Origin: Sphingomonas sp. GC_Shp_5
GTDB taxonomy: Bacteria > Pseudomonadota > Alphaproteobacteria > Sphingomonadales > Sphingomonadaceae
Assembly (NCBI RefSeq): GCF_026540855.1
Contig: NZ_JALNUP010000015.1
Coordinates: forward strand, 1-64,000
Length of the DNA: 64,000 nucleotides
Direction: 5' to 3'
The notes under the pieces are model-generated. The model was not told the origin of the DNA. It saw nothing but the letters and a program-made list of their open reading frames with translations, and did not search any database. Below are positions 1 to 7,263 of this stretch, piece by piece (within the stretch, counting starts at the first letter, position 1; the number at the start of each line of letters is the position of its first letter). The position numbers were made by a program, and so were the translations under genes.

Positions 1-617
1 GTCGGGCAGGTGGCGACGGCGGACCGCCTCCCGGCGGCCCAGGCGGCGGCGGCCCCGGTGGCGGCGGTCCGGGCGGTCGTGGCGGCTTTGGCGGCGGTGG
101 CGGTGGCTTCGGTGGTCGCGGCCAGGGCGGCGGCCGGGTCCAGTTCGCGATCTACCACACCTGGCATCTCACTGATCGCGTGCTGGTCGCCGACGGTGGC
201 CCCGCGCTCGATCTGCTCAACGGCGATGCGATCGGTGCCAGCGGCGGCCAGGCGCGTCATGAGTTCGAGGGCCAGGCCGGCTATTCCAACAACGGGCTCG
301 GCGCGCGTCTCTCGGTCAATTACGCGACCGGCACCCACGTCAACGGCGGCACCGCGGCGGCGCCCGAGCCGCTGTCGTTCGGCGGCCTTGCCACCGCGGA
401 CCTGCGCCTGTTCGCCGATCTCGGCCAGCGGCTCGATCTGGTCAAGGCGCACCCCTGGGTGCGCGGCATGCGCGTCACGCTGGCGCTGCAGAACGTGTTC
501 AACACGCGCCAGAACGTCACCAACGCCGATGGCACGGTGCCGGTCAGCTACCAGCCCGACTATCTTGATCCGCTCGGCCGCACCGTGCGGCTCAGCATCC
601 GCAAGCTGTTCTTCTAG
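1..617 (+). CDS. TonB-dependent receptor, C-terminal part (partial)
   Basis: The frame is open from base 3 and ends at the TAG at 615-617; the start lies before the window. The C-terminus (LALQNVFNTRQNV, then DPLGRTVRLSIRKLFF) has the last beta strands and terminal aromatic residue of a 22-strand outer-membrane TonB-dependent receptor, which imports siderophores, cobalamin or glycans with TonB energy. The first 45 or so visible residues are almost pure Gly with Pro, Phe and Arg, followed by VQFAIYHTWHLTDRV, a returning beta strand, so the Gly-rich stretch should be a surface loop. The substrate cannot be inferred from this fragment. The family call is firm; only about 200 residues are visible. 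Confidence 0.85.
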   Translation, partial: RAGGDGGPPPGGPGGGGPGGGGPGGRGGFGGGGGGFGGRGQGGGRVQFAIYHTWHLTDRVLVADGGPALDLLNGDAIGASGGQARHEFEGQAGYSNNGLGARLSVNYATGTHVNGGTAAAPEPLSFGGLATADLRLFADLGQRLDLVKAHPWVRGMRVTLALQNVFNTRQNVTNADGTVPVSYQPDYLDPLGRTVRLSIRKLFF

Positions 618-622
618 GCTCC

Positions 623-657
623 CTGGCCCTCATCCTTCGGCGAAGGGTGAGGGCCAG
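623..657. terminator. Long hairpin between convergent receptor and rpoN genes
   Basis: A 16-bp stem (CTGGCCCTCATCCTTC paired with GAAGGGTGAGGGCCAG, one T-G wobble) closes on a 3-base loop. It lies six bases after the receptor stop and just before the rpoN stop, where a bidirectional terminator is expected. Neither side carries a T-run, so it may instead be a dispersed palindromic repeat or an mRNA 3'-end stabiliser. Confidence 0.5.
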
Positions 658-663
658 CGGGCG

Positions 664-2139
664 TCAGCCGCCCAGCGTCCGCGTCCGCCGCCGCTGCACC
701 GAGCTGCCGATCCCCAGCGCCTCGCGGTATTTGGCCACCGTGCGCCGGGCGATGTCGAAGCCCTTGGCCTGGAGCAGCTCGACCAGCGTGTCGTCGGACA
801 GGATCTTGGCGCCCTCGCCAGCGATCAGGCTCTTGATCGCGCTCTTCACCGCTTCCGCCGACACCGCGTCGCCGCCGTCCGCTGCCTGGATCGCCGAGGT
901 GAAGAAGTATTTGAGCTCGAACAATCCGCGCGCGCAGCTCAGATATTTGTTGCTGGTGACGCGGCTCACAGTCGATTCGTGCATTTCGATTGCATCCGCC
1001 ACCTGGCGCAGCGTCAGCGGCCTGAGATAGGCGACGCCCTTGAGGAAGAACGCCTCCTGCTGCTTCACGATCTCGGCGGCGACCTTGATGATCGTGCGCT
1101 GGCGCTGGTCGAGCGCCTTGATCAGCCAGTTGGCGCTCGCCAGCGCCTCGGACAGCCACGCCTTGGACTGCTTGCCCTGCGGCCCATGGCTGAGCTCGTG
1201 ATAATAACGGCGATTGACCAGCACCCGCGGCAGCGTCGCGGCGTTGAGCTCGATTCCCCAGCCGGCCTTGGTGCGGGCGACGAACACATCGGGCGACACC
1301 GCCTGGGCGGGCTCGCCGCCATAGCGGCAGCCGGGCTTGGGATCATAGCCGCGCAGCTCGCGGATCATGTCCGCCATGTCCTCGTCGTCGACCCCGCAGA
1401 TCCGCTTCAGTCGCCCGAGATCGCCGCGCGCCAACCATTCGAGATGATCGAGCAGCCGCGCCATGCACGGGTCGTAGCGGTCCGCTTCCTTGGCCTGCAG
1501 CGCCAGGCATTCGGCAAGGTCGCGCGCGCCGACGCCGGTCGGCTCGAGCGTCTGGATGATCGCGAGCACGCCCTCCACCCGCGCCAGCGAGCTGCCGAGC
1601 CGGTTGGCGATGTCGAGCAGCGGCACCGTTAAATAGCCCGCCTCGTCGAGCTGGTCGATCAGATGCTGGGCGATGAACCAATCGGCGCCATCCACCACCA
1701 GTTGCGCCTGGGCGAGCAGATGGTCGGCGAGGCTGGTCGCGGTGTCGGCGAAGGAATCGAGGTCCGGCCCGTCCTCGCCGCCGAGCCCGCCGCTCGCACC
1801 GCCGGTCATCGACAGCGCACCGTCGAACCCGCCGCCGCCATCGGCGACGCTGTCCTGCTGGTGACTCTCGGTGGCATAGTCGAGGTCGAGCGGCTCGGCC
1901 GCGGCGGTGCCCGCCACCATCTCGTCGGCACCCGCGGGCTCGGGCGCCTCGGCGCGCTCGGGGCGGACCAATTCGTCGGTCTGCGCCGCCTCGAGCAGCG
2001 GGTTCTTCTCCACCTCCTCGGCGATGAAGCCCTCGATCTCGAGGTTGGACAGCGCCAGCAGCTTGATCGCCTGCTGGAGCTGCGGCGTCATCACCAGCGA
2101 CTGGGACTGGCGGATGTCCAGGCGCGGAGCGAGGCTCAT
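664..2139 (-). CDS. rpoN: RNA polymerase sigma-54 factor RpoN
   Basis: Alternative sigma factor that directs core polymerase to -24/-12 promoters opened by AAA+ activators. At 491 residues it has the family length. The Gln-rich region I (SQSLVMTPQLQQAIKLLALS, about residues 12-31) binds activators; an acidic linker follows (about 55-110), then the core-binding and helix-turn-helix regions (HESTVSRVTSNKYL), and the diagnostic RpoN box ARRTVAKYRE at about 464-473. The start is the ATG beginning MSLAPRLDIRQ. It is the last gene of the rnd-lptC-lptA-lptB-rpoN block, only 3 bases after the lptB stop, an arrangement common in Proteobacteria. No sigma-54 activator gene is visible in the window. Confidence 0.97.
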   Translation of the reverse strand: MSLAPRLDIRQSQSLVMTPQLQQAIKLLALSNLEIEGFIAEEVEKNPLLEAAQTDELVRPERAEAPEPAGADEMVAGTAAAEPLDLDYATESHQQDSVADGGGGFDGALSMTGGASGGLGGEDGPDLDSFADTATSLADHLLAQAQLVVDGADWFIAQHLIDQLDEAGYLTVPLLDIANRLGSSLARVEGVLAIIQTLEPTGVGARDLAECLALQAKEADRYDPCMARLLDHLEWLARGDLGRLKRICGVDDEDMADMIRELRGYDPKPGCRYGGEPAQAVSPDVFVARTKAGWGIELNAATLPRVLVNRRYYHELSHGPQGKQSKAWLSEALASANWLIKALDQRQRTIIKVAAEIVKQQEAFFLKGVAYLRPLTLRQVADAIEMHESTVSRVTSNKYLSCARGLFELKYFFTSAIQAADGGDAVSAEAVKSAIKSLIAGEGAKILSDDTLVELLQAKGFDIARRTVAKYREALGIGSSVQRRRTRTLGG

Positions 2140-2142
2140 CGG

Positions 2143-2922
2143 CTAGAGCGAGAACCCCTCGCCGAGGTACAACCGGCGGACGTTGGCATCCGCGACCAGC
2201 TCGGCCGGGCTGCCCGAGAATAGCACGCGGCCGTCGTAGATGATGTAGGCGCGATCGACGATATCGAGCGTCTCGCGGACATTATGATCGGTGATCAGCA
2301 CGCCGATGTCGCGGCGTTTGAGGTCCTTCACCAGGTCGCGGATGTCGGCGATCGAGATCGGGTCGATGCCGGCGAACGGCTCGTCGAGCAGCATGATCGA
2401 TGGCTCGGCCGCGAGCGCGCGCGCGATCTCGGCACGGCGCCGCTCGCCGCCCGACAGCGCCATCGCCGGCGCCGCGCGCAGCCGGGTGAGGCCGAATTCC
2501 TCGAGCAATCTGTCGAGCTTCACCGGCCGCGCCGCAGCGTCGGGTTCGGACAGCTCGAGCACGGCCATGATGTTCTTCTCGATCGACAGCCCGCGGAAGA
2601 TGCTGGTCTCCTGCGGCAGATAACCGAGGCCGAGGATCGCGCGCCGGTACATCGGCAGCCGGGTGATATCCTCGCCATCGAGCATGATCCGGCCCGAATC
2701 GGGCTTCACCAGCCCCATCACCGAATAGAAGCAGGTCGTCTTGCCCGCGCCGTTCGGGCCGAGCAGCCCGACCACCTCGCCGCGATCCACCCGCACCGAC
2801 ACGTCGGTGAGCACGGTACGCTTGTCGTACGATTTCGCGATCGAGACGACCTGCAGGCCGTGGTTGACCGGCGCCTCGTGGATCGGCTCCGCGGTGGCGA
2901 CGGGAGAAAGGGCTGCATCCAT
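2143..2922 (-). CDS. lptB: LPS export ABC transporter ATPase LptB
   Basis: Cytoplasmic ATPase of the LptB2FG transporter that extracts lipopolysaccharide from the inner membrane and drives it through LptC-LptA-LptD. Walker A GPNGAGKT is at residues 55-62, the ABC signature LSGGERRR near 155, Walker B and catalytic Glu in IMLLDEPFAGID, and the switch His in LITDHNVRE. The family-typical C-terminus YLGEGFSL is present. At 259 residues it is slightly longer than the usual 240 because of an N-terminal extension of about 20 residues. It lies between lptA and rpoN on the minus strand; 85 bases separate it from lptA. Confidence 0.96.
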   Translation of the reverse strand: MDAALSPVATAEPIHEAPVNHGLQVVSIAKSYDKRTVLTDVSVRVDRGEVVGLLGPNGAGKTTCFYSVMGLVKPDSGRIMLDGEDITRLPMYRRAILGLGYLPQETSIFRGLSIEKNIMAVLELSEPDAAARPVKLDRLLEEFGLTRLRAAPAMALSGGERRRAEIARALAAEPSIMLLDEPFAGIDPISIADIRDLVKDLKRRDIGVLITDHNVRETLDIVDRAYIIYDGRVLFSGSPAELVADANVRRLYLGEGFSL

Positions 2923-3007
2923 GGCCGAACGTCTCGCGCTGAAAGGTTGCCCGGCCGTTATCAGCTATCGGCTTGGCAGGAAACCTGCATGACACCGGCG
3001 GTGGAGA

Positions 3008-3556
3008 TCAATCGCGCTTGGGCACCGAGAAGGTGCCGGTGACCCGGCCGCTGCGCTGGGTGACGGTGCCGGCGGCGTTGCCGGTGGTCGCGCCGCTCGA
3101 TCCGGCGACCGACGAGCCGTCGATCACCGCACGGCCGGTATCCATGTTGATCGTCAGCCGGCCGCCGTTGACGGTGTTGCCGCCCTGCGTCAGCGTCACC
3201 GCGCCGAGCATGGTGATCACCCGCCGGTTGAGATCGTAGATGCCATATTGGCTGCGTGCGGTCTGGTCGGGCCGGCGCACGGTGACCCCGCCCGAAGCGT
3301 CGAGCCGCGACACCTGCGGGTTACCGCCAACCACTTCGCCGGTGTAGGTCACGGTCATCCGCGCCGAGGTCAGCGTCATCTCGGCCTGCTTGACCGAGAC
3401 GTTGCCGGTCAGCAGCGCGCGATTGGCCTTGTCCTGCAATTCGATATGATCGGCGCCGAAATCGATCGGCGCGTTCGAATTGTGCTTCTGCTGGGCCGCG
3501 ACGGGCGCGGCGACGAGCAGCAGGGCGGCAAACAGGGGAGGAGCAACGCGCATCAT
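3008..3556 (-). CDS. lptA: LPS transport periplasmic protein LptA
   Basis: Periplasmic bridge protein of the Lpt machine. The first 20 or so residues are a signal peptide (VAPPLFAALLLVAAPVAA, cleavage before QQ). The OstA/LptA beta-jellyroll follows, with the alternating short strands expected (IELQDKANRALLTGNVSVKQ, then VTVRRPDQTARSQYGIYDLNRRVI). The 182-residue length is typical. The two adjacent ATG codons at the start are equivalent candidates. Two bases separate it from the lptC stop, so the two are almost certainly cotranscribed. Confidence 0.92.
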   Translation of the reverse strand: MMRVAPPLFAALLLVAAPVAAQQKHNSNAPIDFGADHIELQDKANRALLTGNVSVKQAEMTLTSARMTVTYTGEVVGGNPQVSRLDASGGVTVRRPDQTARSQYGIYDLNRRVITMLGAVTLTQGGNTVNGGRLTINMDTGRAVIDGSSVAGSSGATTGNAAGTVTQRSGRVTGTFSVPKRD

Positions 3557-3558
3557 CG

Positions 3559-4200
3559 CTATTTCGCCCCTCGCGGCACGATCCGCAAGCGCGCATTGCC
3601 ATCGAGCTTGACGGTGCGGCCCTCGAGATTGGCGTGGAGCTTGTTAGCGCTGAAATTGCCTTGCGGCAGCACGCCGGTGACACCCTTGCCGCCGCTGTCC
3701 ATCGTTTTCTGCTTGAGGTCGACCACTGCGTCCTGGGTGTCGATCCGATAACCGTCGGCGGCGCGGAACGCGACCGGGCCGATCACCTGCAATTTCTCGG
3801 TGTCGAGATCATAGGCGCCTTTGTCGGCATGAAGCTGCGCCGGGCCATCGTCGAGCTGGATGTCGGCGGCCATCTTGTTGATCTGCACCACCGGTACCGC
3901 GGAGCTCTTCTGCACGCCCGAGGCGACGTTGATCGCGAACGGCTGGCCCTTGTCGTCCTGGCCACGATAGGTGGCGGCCTGCAGCTTCAGCCGCTCCTTG
4001 GCGACCTCCACCTTGTTCTTGTCGAGCACGAACGAGACGTCGCCGGTCGAGGTCAGCGGCGCCAGCACCAGAAAGGCGGTGAGCACGCCGATCGCCGCGG
4101 GCAGCCCGAAGCCGAGCGTCGCGATCAGCCGATCGTGACGGCTGCCGGGCGCGGCCCAGCGCTGGCGCGCGGTGCGGGGCGGGCGCGCGACCTCAGCCAT
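3559..4200 (-). CDS. lptC: LPS export protein LptC
   Basis: Bitopic inner-membrane protein linking LptB2FG to LptA. I take the ATG at 4200 (MAEVARPPRTARQ), giving 213 residues; the frame is open further upstream but that would overlap the rnd-like gene. One transmembrane segment (about residues 25-50, LIATLGFGLPAAIGVLTAFLV) is followed by a periplasmic LptC/YrbK beta-jellyroll (DVSFVLDKNKVEVAKERLKLQ and DNARLRIVPRG-like strands). Identification rests mainly on size, topology and the position before lptA/lptB, because LptC sequences are poorly conserved. Confidence 0.88.
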   Translation of the reverse strand: MAEVARPPRTARQRWAAPGSRHDRLIATLGFGLPAAIGVLTAFLVLAPLTSTGDVSFVLDKNKVEVAKERLKLQAATYRGQDDKGQPFAINVASGVQKSSAVPVVQINKMAADIQLDDGPAQLHADKGAYDLDTEKLQVIGPVAFRAADGYRIDTQDAVVDLKQKTMDSGGKGVTGVLPQGNFSANKLHANLEGRTVKLDGNARLRIVPRGAK

Positions 4201-4205
4201 CGGCG

Positions 4206-4826
4206 TCACGCATGGGCGAAGATGTCGATCTCGGGCCAGCCGGCGAGATCGAGCGCCGCGCGATGCGGCAGGAAATCGAAACACGCCTGGGCGAGCTGGT
4301 CGCGCCCCTCGCGCACCAGCCGCCGGTCGAGCTCTTCCTTCAAGCGGTGCAGGAAGCGCACGTCGCTCGCCGCATAATCCTTCTGCGCGTCGGACAGTTC
4401 GGGCGCGCCCCAGTCGGACGATTGCTGCTGCTTGGAGATGTCCTGGCCAAGCAATTCGCGCACCAGTTCCTTGAGGCCATGGCGATCGGTGTAGGTGCGG
4501 ATCAGCCGCGACGCGATCTTGGTGTCATAGGCGGGCGCGGCGATCACGCCGAGGTAATGCTGGACGGCGGCGATATCGAACCGGCCGAAATGATAGAGCT
4601 TCAGCCGCGCCGGATCGGCGAGCACCGCCTTGAGATTGGGCGCGGCATAGTCGCTGCGCGGGCCGAAGCGAACGAGATGCTCGTCCGGCCCACCGTCGGA
4701 GAGCTGGACGACGCACAGCCGATCGCGCGGTGTGATCAGGCCCATGGTCTCGGTGTCGACGGCAATGGAAGCACCGGGGGCGAAGACGTCGGCGGCGAGG
4801 TCTTCCTCGTGGAAGTATACGGTCAT
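4206..4826 (-). CDS. RNase D-like 3'-5' exonuclease
   Basis: DEDD-type 3'-5' exonuclease of 206 residues. Exo I is IAVDTETMGL (about 21-30), Exo II is LYHFGRFDIAAV (about 78-89), and Exo III is YAASDVRFLHRLKEELD (about 150-166), with the Tyr of the DEDDy class. The C-terminal HRDC domain of full-length RNase D (about 370 residues) is missing, so this is the short form found in Alphaproteobacteria; substrates are probably structured or precursor RNAs. It heads the lpt-rpoN block, five bases before lptC. Its RNA target cannot be told from sequence. Confidence 0.85.
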   Translation of the reverse strand: MTVYFHEEDLAADVFAPGASIAVDTETMGLITPRDRLCVVQLSDGGPDEHLVRFGPRSDYAAPNLKAVLADPARLKLYHFGRFDIAAVQHYLGVIAAPAYDTKIASRLIRTYTDRHGLKELVRELLGQDISKQQQSSDWGAPELSDAQKDYAASDVRFLHRLKEELDRRLVREGRDQLAQACFDFLPHRAALDLAGWPEIDIFAHA

Positions 4827-5295
4827 GCCCCGCGCCCTACGCTGCTATCCTCTGCGGCTCAATGACGAACCTTGCGGGAAGGTCAGGGGCACGGTCGACC
4901 GGCCCATCCGTCATTCCAGCGAAAGCTGGGATCTCCGGCGATAGCGCAAAACGGGAGTCGCGAGAGCCCCAGCTTTCACTGGGACAGGATCATCGCGCAC
5001 TCGGCCTGCGGCGACTCGGTGCGCCACCCCCGCCGAGCACGCCACGTCAGGCGAAGGTTTCGCCGATCAAAACCGCCCCGCTGCCAGATTTCACCCAATT
5101 GTGACCGTCACGGACCAACTATTGCCACAAAACGGGTTGATCCGGCGACGATTTCGTTCGCGAGGGCTTGCGTAGTGCGCTATGGGCATCCCCAAGGCGC
5201 AAAAGGTTTCGCGCCCGAGGGCTCACGTTCGTCGTCCGGCGCATGAGTATCTCGAGAGGATTGGTGCGGGCGAACCGGGAAGACGAACAGGGCAT
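4827..5295. other. 469-base intergenic region upstream of the cold-shock gene
   Basis: The region separates the divergent RNase D-like gene and the cold-shock gene. It holds one copy of the GTCATYCCAGC palindromic repeat (4910-4986). The rest is GC-rich with no coding frame I can support. Promoters for both flanking genes must lie here; no convincing -35/-10 pair stands out. The cold-shock mRNA may have a leader of over 100 bases. Confidence 0.5.
4910..4986. repeat. GTCATYCCAGC palindromic repeat, copy A
   Basis: It begins GTCATTCCAGCGAAAGCTGG and ends CCCCAGCTTTCACTGGGACA. Each end is itself a small hairpin (CCAGC-GAAA-GCTGG), and the ends pair with each other. It matches copies at 42991 and 45571 in length (77-80 bases), in both ends and in the GGGATCTC that follows the left end. 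Confidence 0.8.
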
Positions 5296-6162
5296 ATGGG
5301 TTACGACAAAGGTGGCCGCGGCAATCGTGGCGGACGCGGGCGCGACAAGCGCGATGGCTTCGGCGGCGGTGATGATTTCGGCGGCGGCGGCGGCGGTAGC
5401 AGCTTCGGCGGCGGCGGTTTCGGTGGCGGCAGCAGCTTCGGCGGCGGCGATCGTGGTGGTTTCGGTGGCGGCGGCTTTGGCGGCGGTGATCGCGGCGGCT
5501 TCGGTGGCGGCGGCGGCGGCGGTGGGTTCCGCGGCGGCGGTGGCGGCGGCTTCGGCGGTGGCAACAGCGGCGGTGGCGGTTTCGGCGGCGGTCGCGGCAT
5601 GCCCCCCCAGGTGGTCGGCGAAGGCACCGGCGTGGTCAAGTTCTTCAACGCGCAGAAGGGCTTCGGCTTCGTCGTCCGTGATGACGGCGGCGAGGACGTG
5701 TTTGTGCACATCTCGGCGGTCGAGCAGGCTGGCATGTCGGCGCTCGCCGAGGGTCAGCCGCTCGGCTTCACCCTCGTCGATCGCGGCGGCCGCATCTCGG
5801 CGACCGAGCTAAAGATCGATGGCGAGCCGATGGCCGTCACTGATCGTGCGCCGCGCGAGCCGCGTGAAGGCGGTTTCGAGCGTGGTCCGCGTCCCGCAGC
5901 CGGCGGCGCCGGTGGTGCAGGTGGCCCGCAGCGCCAGCTGACCGGCGAGAAGGCGACCGGCACGGTCAAGTTCTTCAACGCCATGAAGGGTTTCGGCTTC
6001 ATCCAGCGCGATGATGGCCAGCCCGACGCGTTCGTGCACATCTCGGCCGTCGAGCGCGCCGGCATGTCGACCCTCAACGAGGGCGATCGCCTGGAGTTCG
6101 AGCTCGAGGTCGATCGTCGTGGCAAGTACGCCGCGGTGAACCTGCAGGGTGCGTCTTCCTAA
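5296..6162 (+). CDS. Gly-rich double cold-shock-domain protein
   Basis: 288-residue nucleic-acid-binding protein. Two cold-shock domains carry RNP1/RNP2: domain 1 at about 111-175 (GVVKFFNAQKGFGFVVRDD, DVFVHISAVE) and domain 2 at about 217-284 (GTVKFFNAMKGFGFIQRDD, AFVHISAVE). Residues 1-105 are a low-complexity Gly tail with Phe, Arg, Ser and Asp (FGGG/RGG repeats, about bases 5356-5602) resembling RGG/FG RNA-binding regions. Double-CSD proteins are common in Alphaproteobacteria and often stress- or cold-induced RNA chaperones. The start at 5296 (MGYDKGGRG) is preferred over an in-frame ATG at 5182 because the intervening residues look non-coding. A strong terminator follows. Confidence 0.9.
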   Translation: MGYDKGGRGNRGGRGRDKRDGFGGGDDFGGGGGGSSFGGGGFGGGSSFGGGDRGGFGGGGFGGGDRGGFGGGGGGGGFRGGGGGGFGGGNSGGGGFGGGRGMPPQVVGEGTGVVKFFNAQKGFGFVVRDDGGEDVFVHISAVEQAGMSALAEGQPLGFTLVDRGGRISATELKIDGEPMAVTDRAPREPREGGFERGPRPAAGGAGGAGGPQRQLTGEKATGTVKFFNAMKGFGFIQRDDGQPDAFVHISAVERAGMSTLNEGDRLEFELEVDRRGKYAAVNLQGASS

Positions 6163-6198
6163 AGCCATCTCGAGCGTTTCGCTCGTGATGTGACGAAC

Positions 6199-6233
6199 AG
6201 CCCGGTTCCGCACCCGCGGGGCCGGGCTTTTCC
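6199..6233 (+). terminator. Intrinsic terminator of the cold-shock gene
   Basis: Perfect 7-bp stem AGCCCGG / CCGGGCT with a 16-base loop, followed by TTTCC, 37 bases after the stop codon. Confidence 0.75.
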
Positions 6234-6275
6234 TTGCCTACTCCATGTTGTCGCCCGTCGAGCCGAAAGCCGATC

Positions 6276-7088
6276 ATGCCCATTCCCGTCCTACTCTCGC
6301 TCGCCCTGCTCGCCGCCGCCCAGACCAGCCCGGCCGCTGATCCCGCGTCAGACGACGCGCCGGTGGTCGAAGCTGGCATCCCGGTGCTCGAGGCGCGCGT
6401 GGTCAATCGCTTCCCGCATGACGTGCACGCCTTCACCGAAGGCCTCTCCTGGTGCGACGGCACGCTGTATGAAAGCACCGGCGAGACCGGCGCGTCCGAC
6501 ATCCGCCGGGTCGATCTCGCCACCGGCACGGTGCGCGCGCGCGTCGCCATCTCCCCTGAGCTGTTCGGCGAGGGCACGGCCTGCTGGGGCAAGCAGCTGA
6601 TCAGCCTCACCTGGCAGACCGGCATCGGCTTCCGCTGGGATCGCGCCACGCTCAAGCGCACCGCGAGCTTCACCTACCCCGGTGAGGGCTGGGGGATGAC
6701 CACCAACGGCAACCAGCTGATCCTGTCGGACGGCACGCCCACGCTGCGCGTGCTCGACGCCGCCACCTTCGCCCAGCGTAGCACCATTAAGGTGACGCTC
6801 AACGGCAAGCCGCAGCGCCAGCTTAACGAGCTTGAATATGTCCGCGGCAGCATCCTCGCCAACATCTGGATGTCCGGCTTCATCGCCCGCATCGATCCCG
6901 CCACCGGCAAGATCAACGCACTGATCGACTTGCGCCCCCTGATCGCCGAGGTGAACCTCGCCGATCGCGATTCGGTCGCCAACGGCATCGCCTATGACTC
7001 CGCGCACGACCGGTTGTTCGTCACCGGCAAGAACTGGCCCCGGCTGTTCGAGATCACGCTCGGCGACGAGGTCGGCCGCGTCCAGTGA
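6276..7088 (+). CDS. Glutaminyl-peptide cyclotransferase (secreted)
   Basis: Plant/bacterial-type glutaminyl cyclase, a five-bladed beta-propeller that converts N-terminal Gln to pyroglutamate. The 270-residue protein starts with a signal peptide (MPIPVLLSLALLAAAQ). Family hallmarks follow in order: HDVHAFTEGL (about 49-58), LYESTGETGAS, GEGTACWGKQLISLTWQ, GEGWGMTTNG, LNELEYVRGSILANIWMS (the WxS/IWMS blade with catalytic Glu upstream) and ANGIAYDSAHDRLFVTGKNWP. The ATG at 6276 begins the signal peptide; an in-frame ATG 42 bases upstream overlaps the terminator. It probably works in the periplasm; the physiological substrate is unknown. It appears monocistronic. Confidence 0.93.
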   Translation: MPIPVLLSLALLAAAQTSPAADPASDDAPVVEAGIPVLEARVVNRFPHDVHAFTEGLSWCDGTLYESTGETGASDIRRVDLATGTVRARVAISPELFGEGTACWGKQLISLTWQTGIGFRWDRATLKRTASFTYPGEGWGMTTNGNQLILSDGTPTLRVLDAATFAQRSTIKVTLNGKPQRQLNELEYVRGSILANIWMSGFIARIDPATGKINALIDLRPLIAEVNLADRDSVANGIAYDSAHDRLFVTGKNWPRLFEITLGDEVGRVQ

Positions 7089-7091
7089 CCG

Positions 7092-7225
7092 CGCTGTCCT
7101 ACAACGGCGCCCGGTGATACGACACGGGCGACAATCGCCGAAGCGAGCCTCTTTCTCATCGTCGCGCAACCGGAAACGATCCACGGCCAGCGTCGCGCGG
7201 TAGGCGACAACTTCACTCAACTTGT
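7092..7225 (+). repeat. Dispersed repeat, copy 1 (partner at 53033-53147)
   Basis: This intergenic stretch shares CGCTGTCCTACA (7092-7103) and a 76-base block (7150-7225) with a second site in the same orientation. The block begins with 16 identical bases (TCTTTCTCATCGTCGC), has GAAACGATC in the middle, and ends GACAACTTC-(A)-CTCAACTTGT with two CAACTT direct repeats. It lies between convergent genes here. Confidence 0.7.
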
Positions 7226-7263
7226 GGTCAAAACTACCGGGTAAATACGGGGTGCGGCGCCGC

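Noticed and set aside
10-1632. Long open frame of 540 codons across the receptor tail and rpoN
   Set aside because: Its product is Arg/Ala-rich and lies out of frame with the receptor and antisense to rpoN, a usual artefact of GC-rich DNA.
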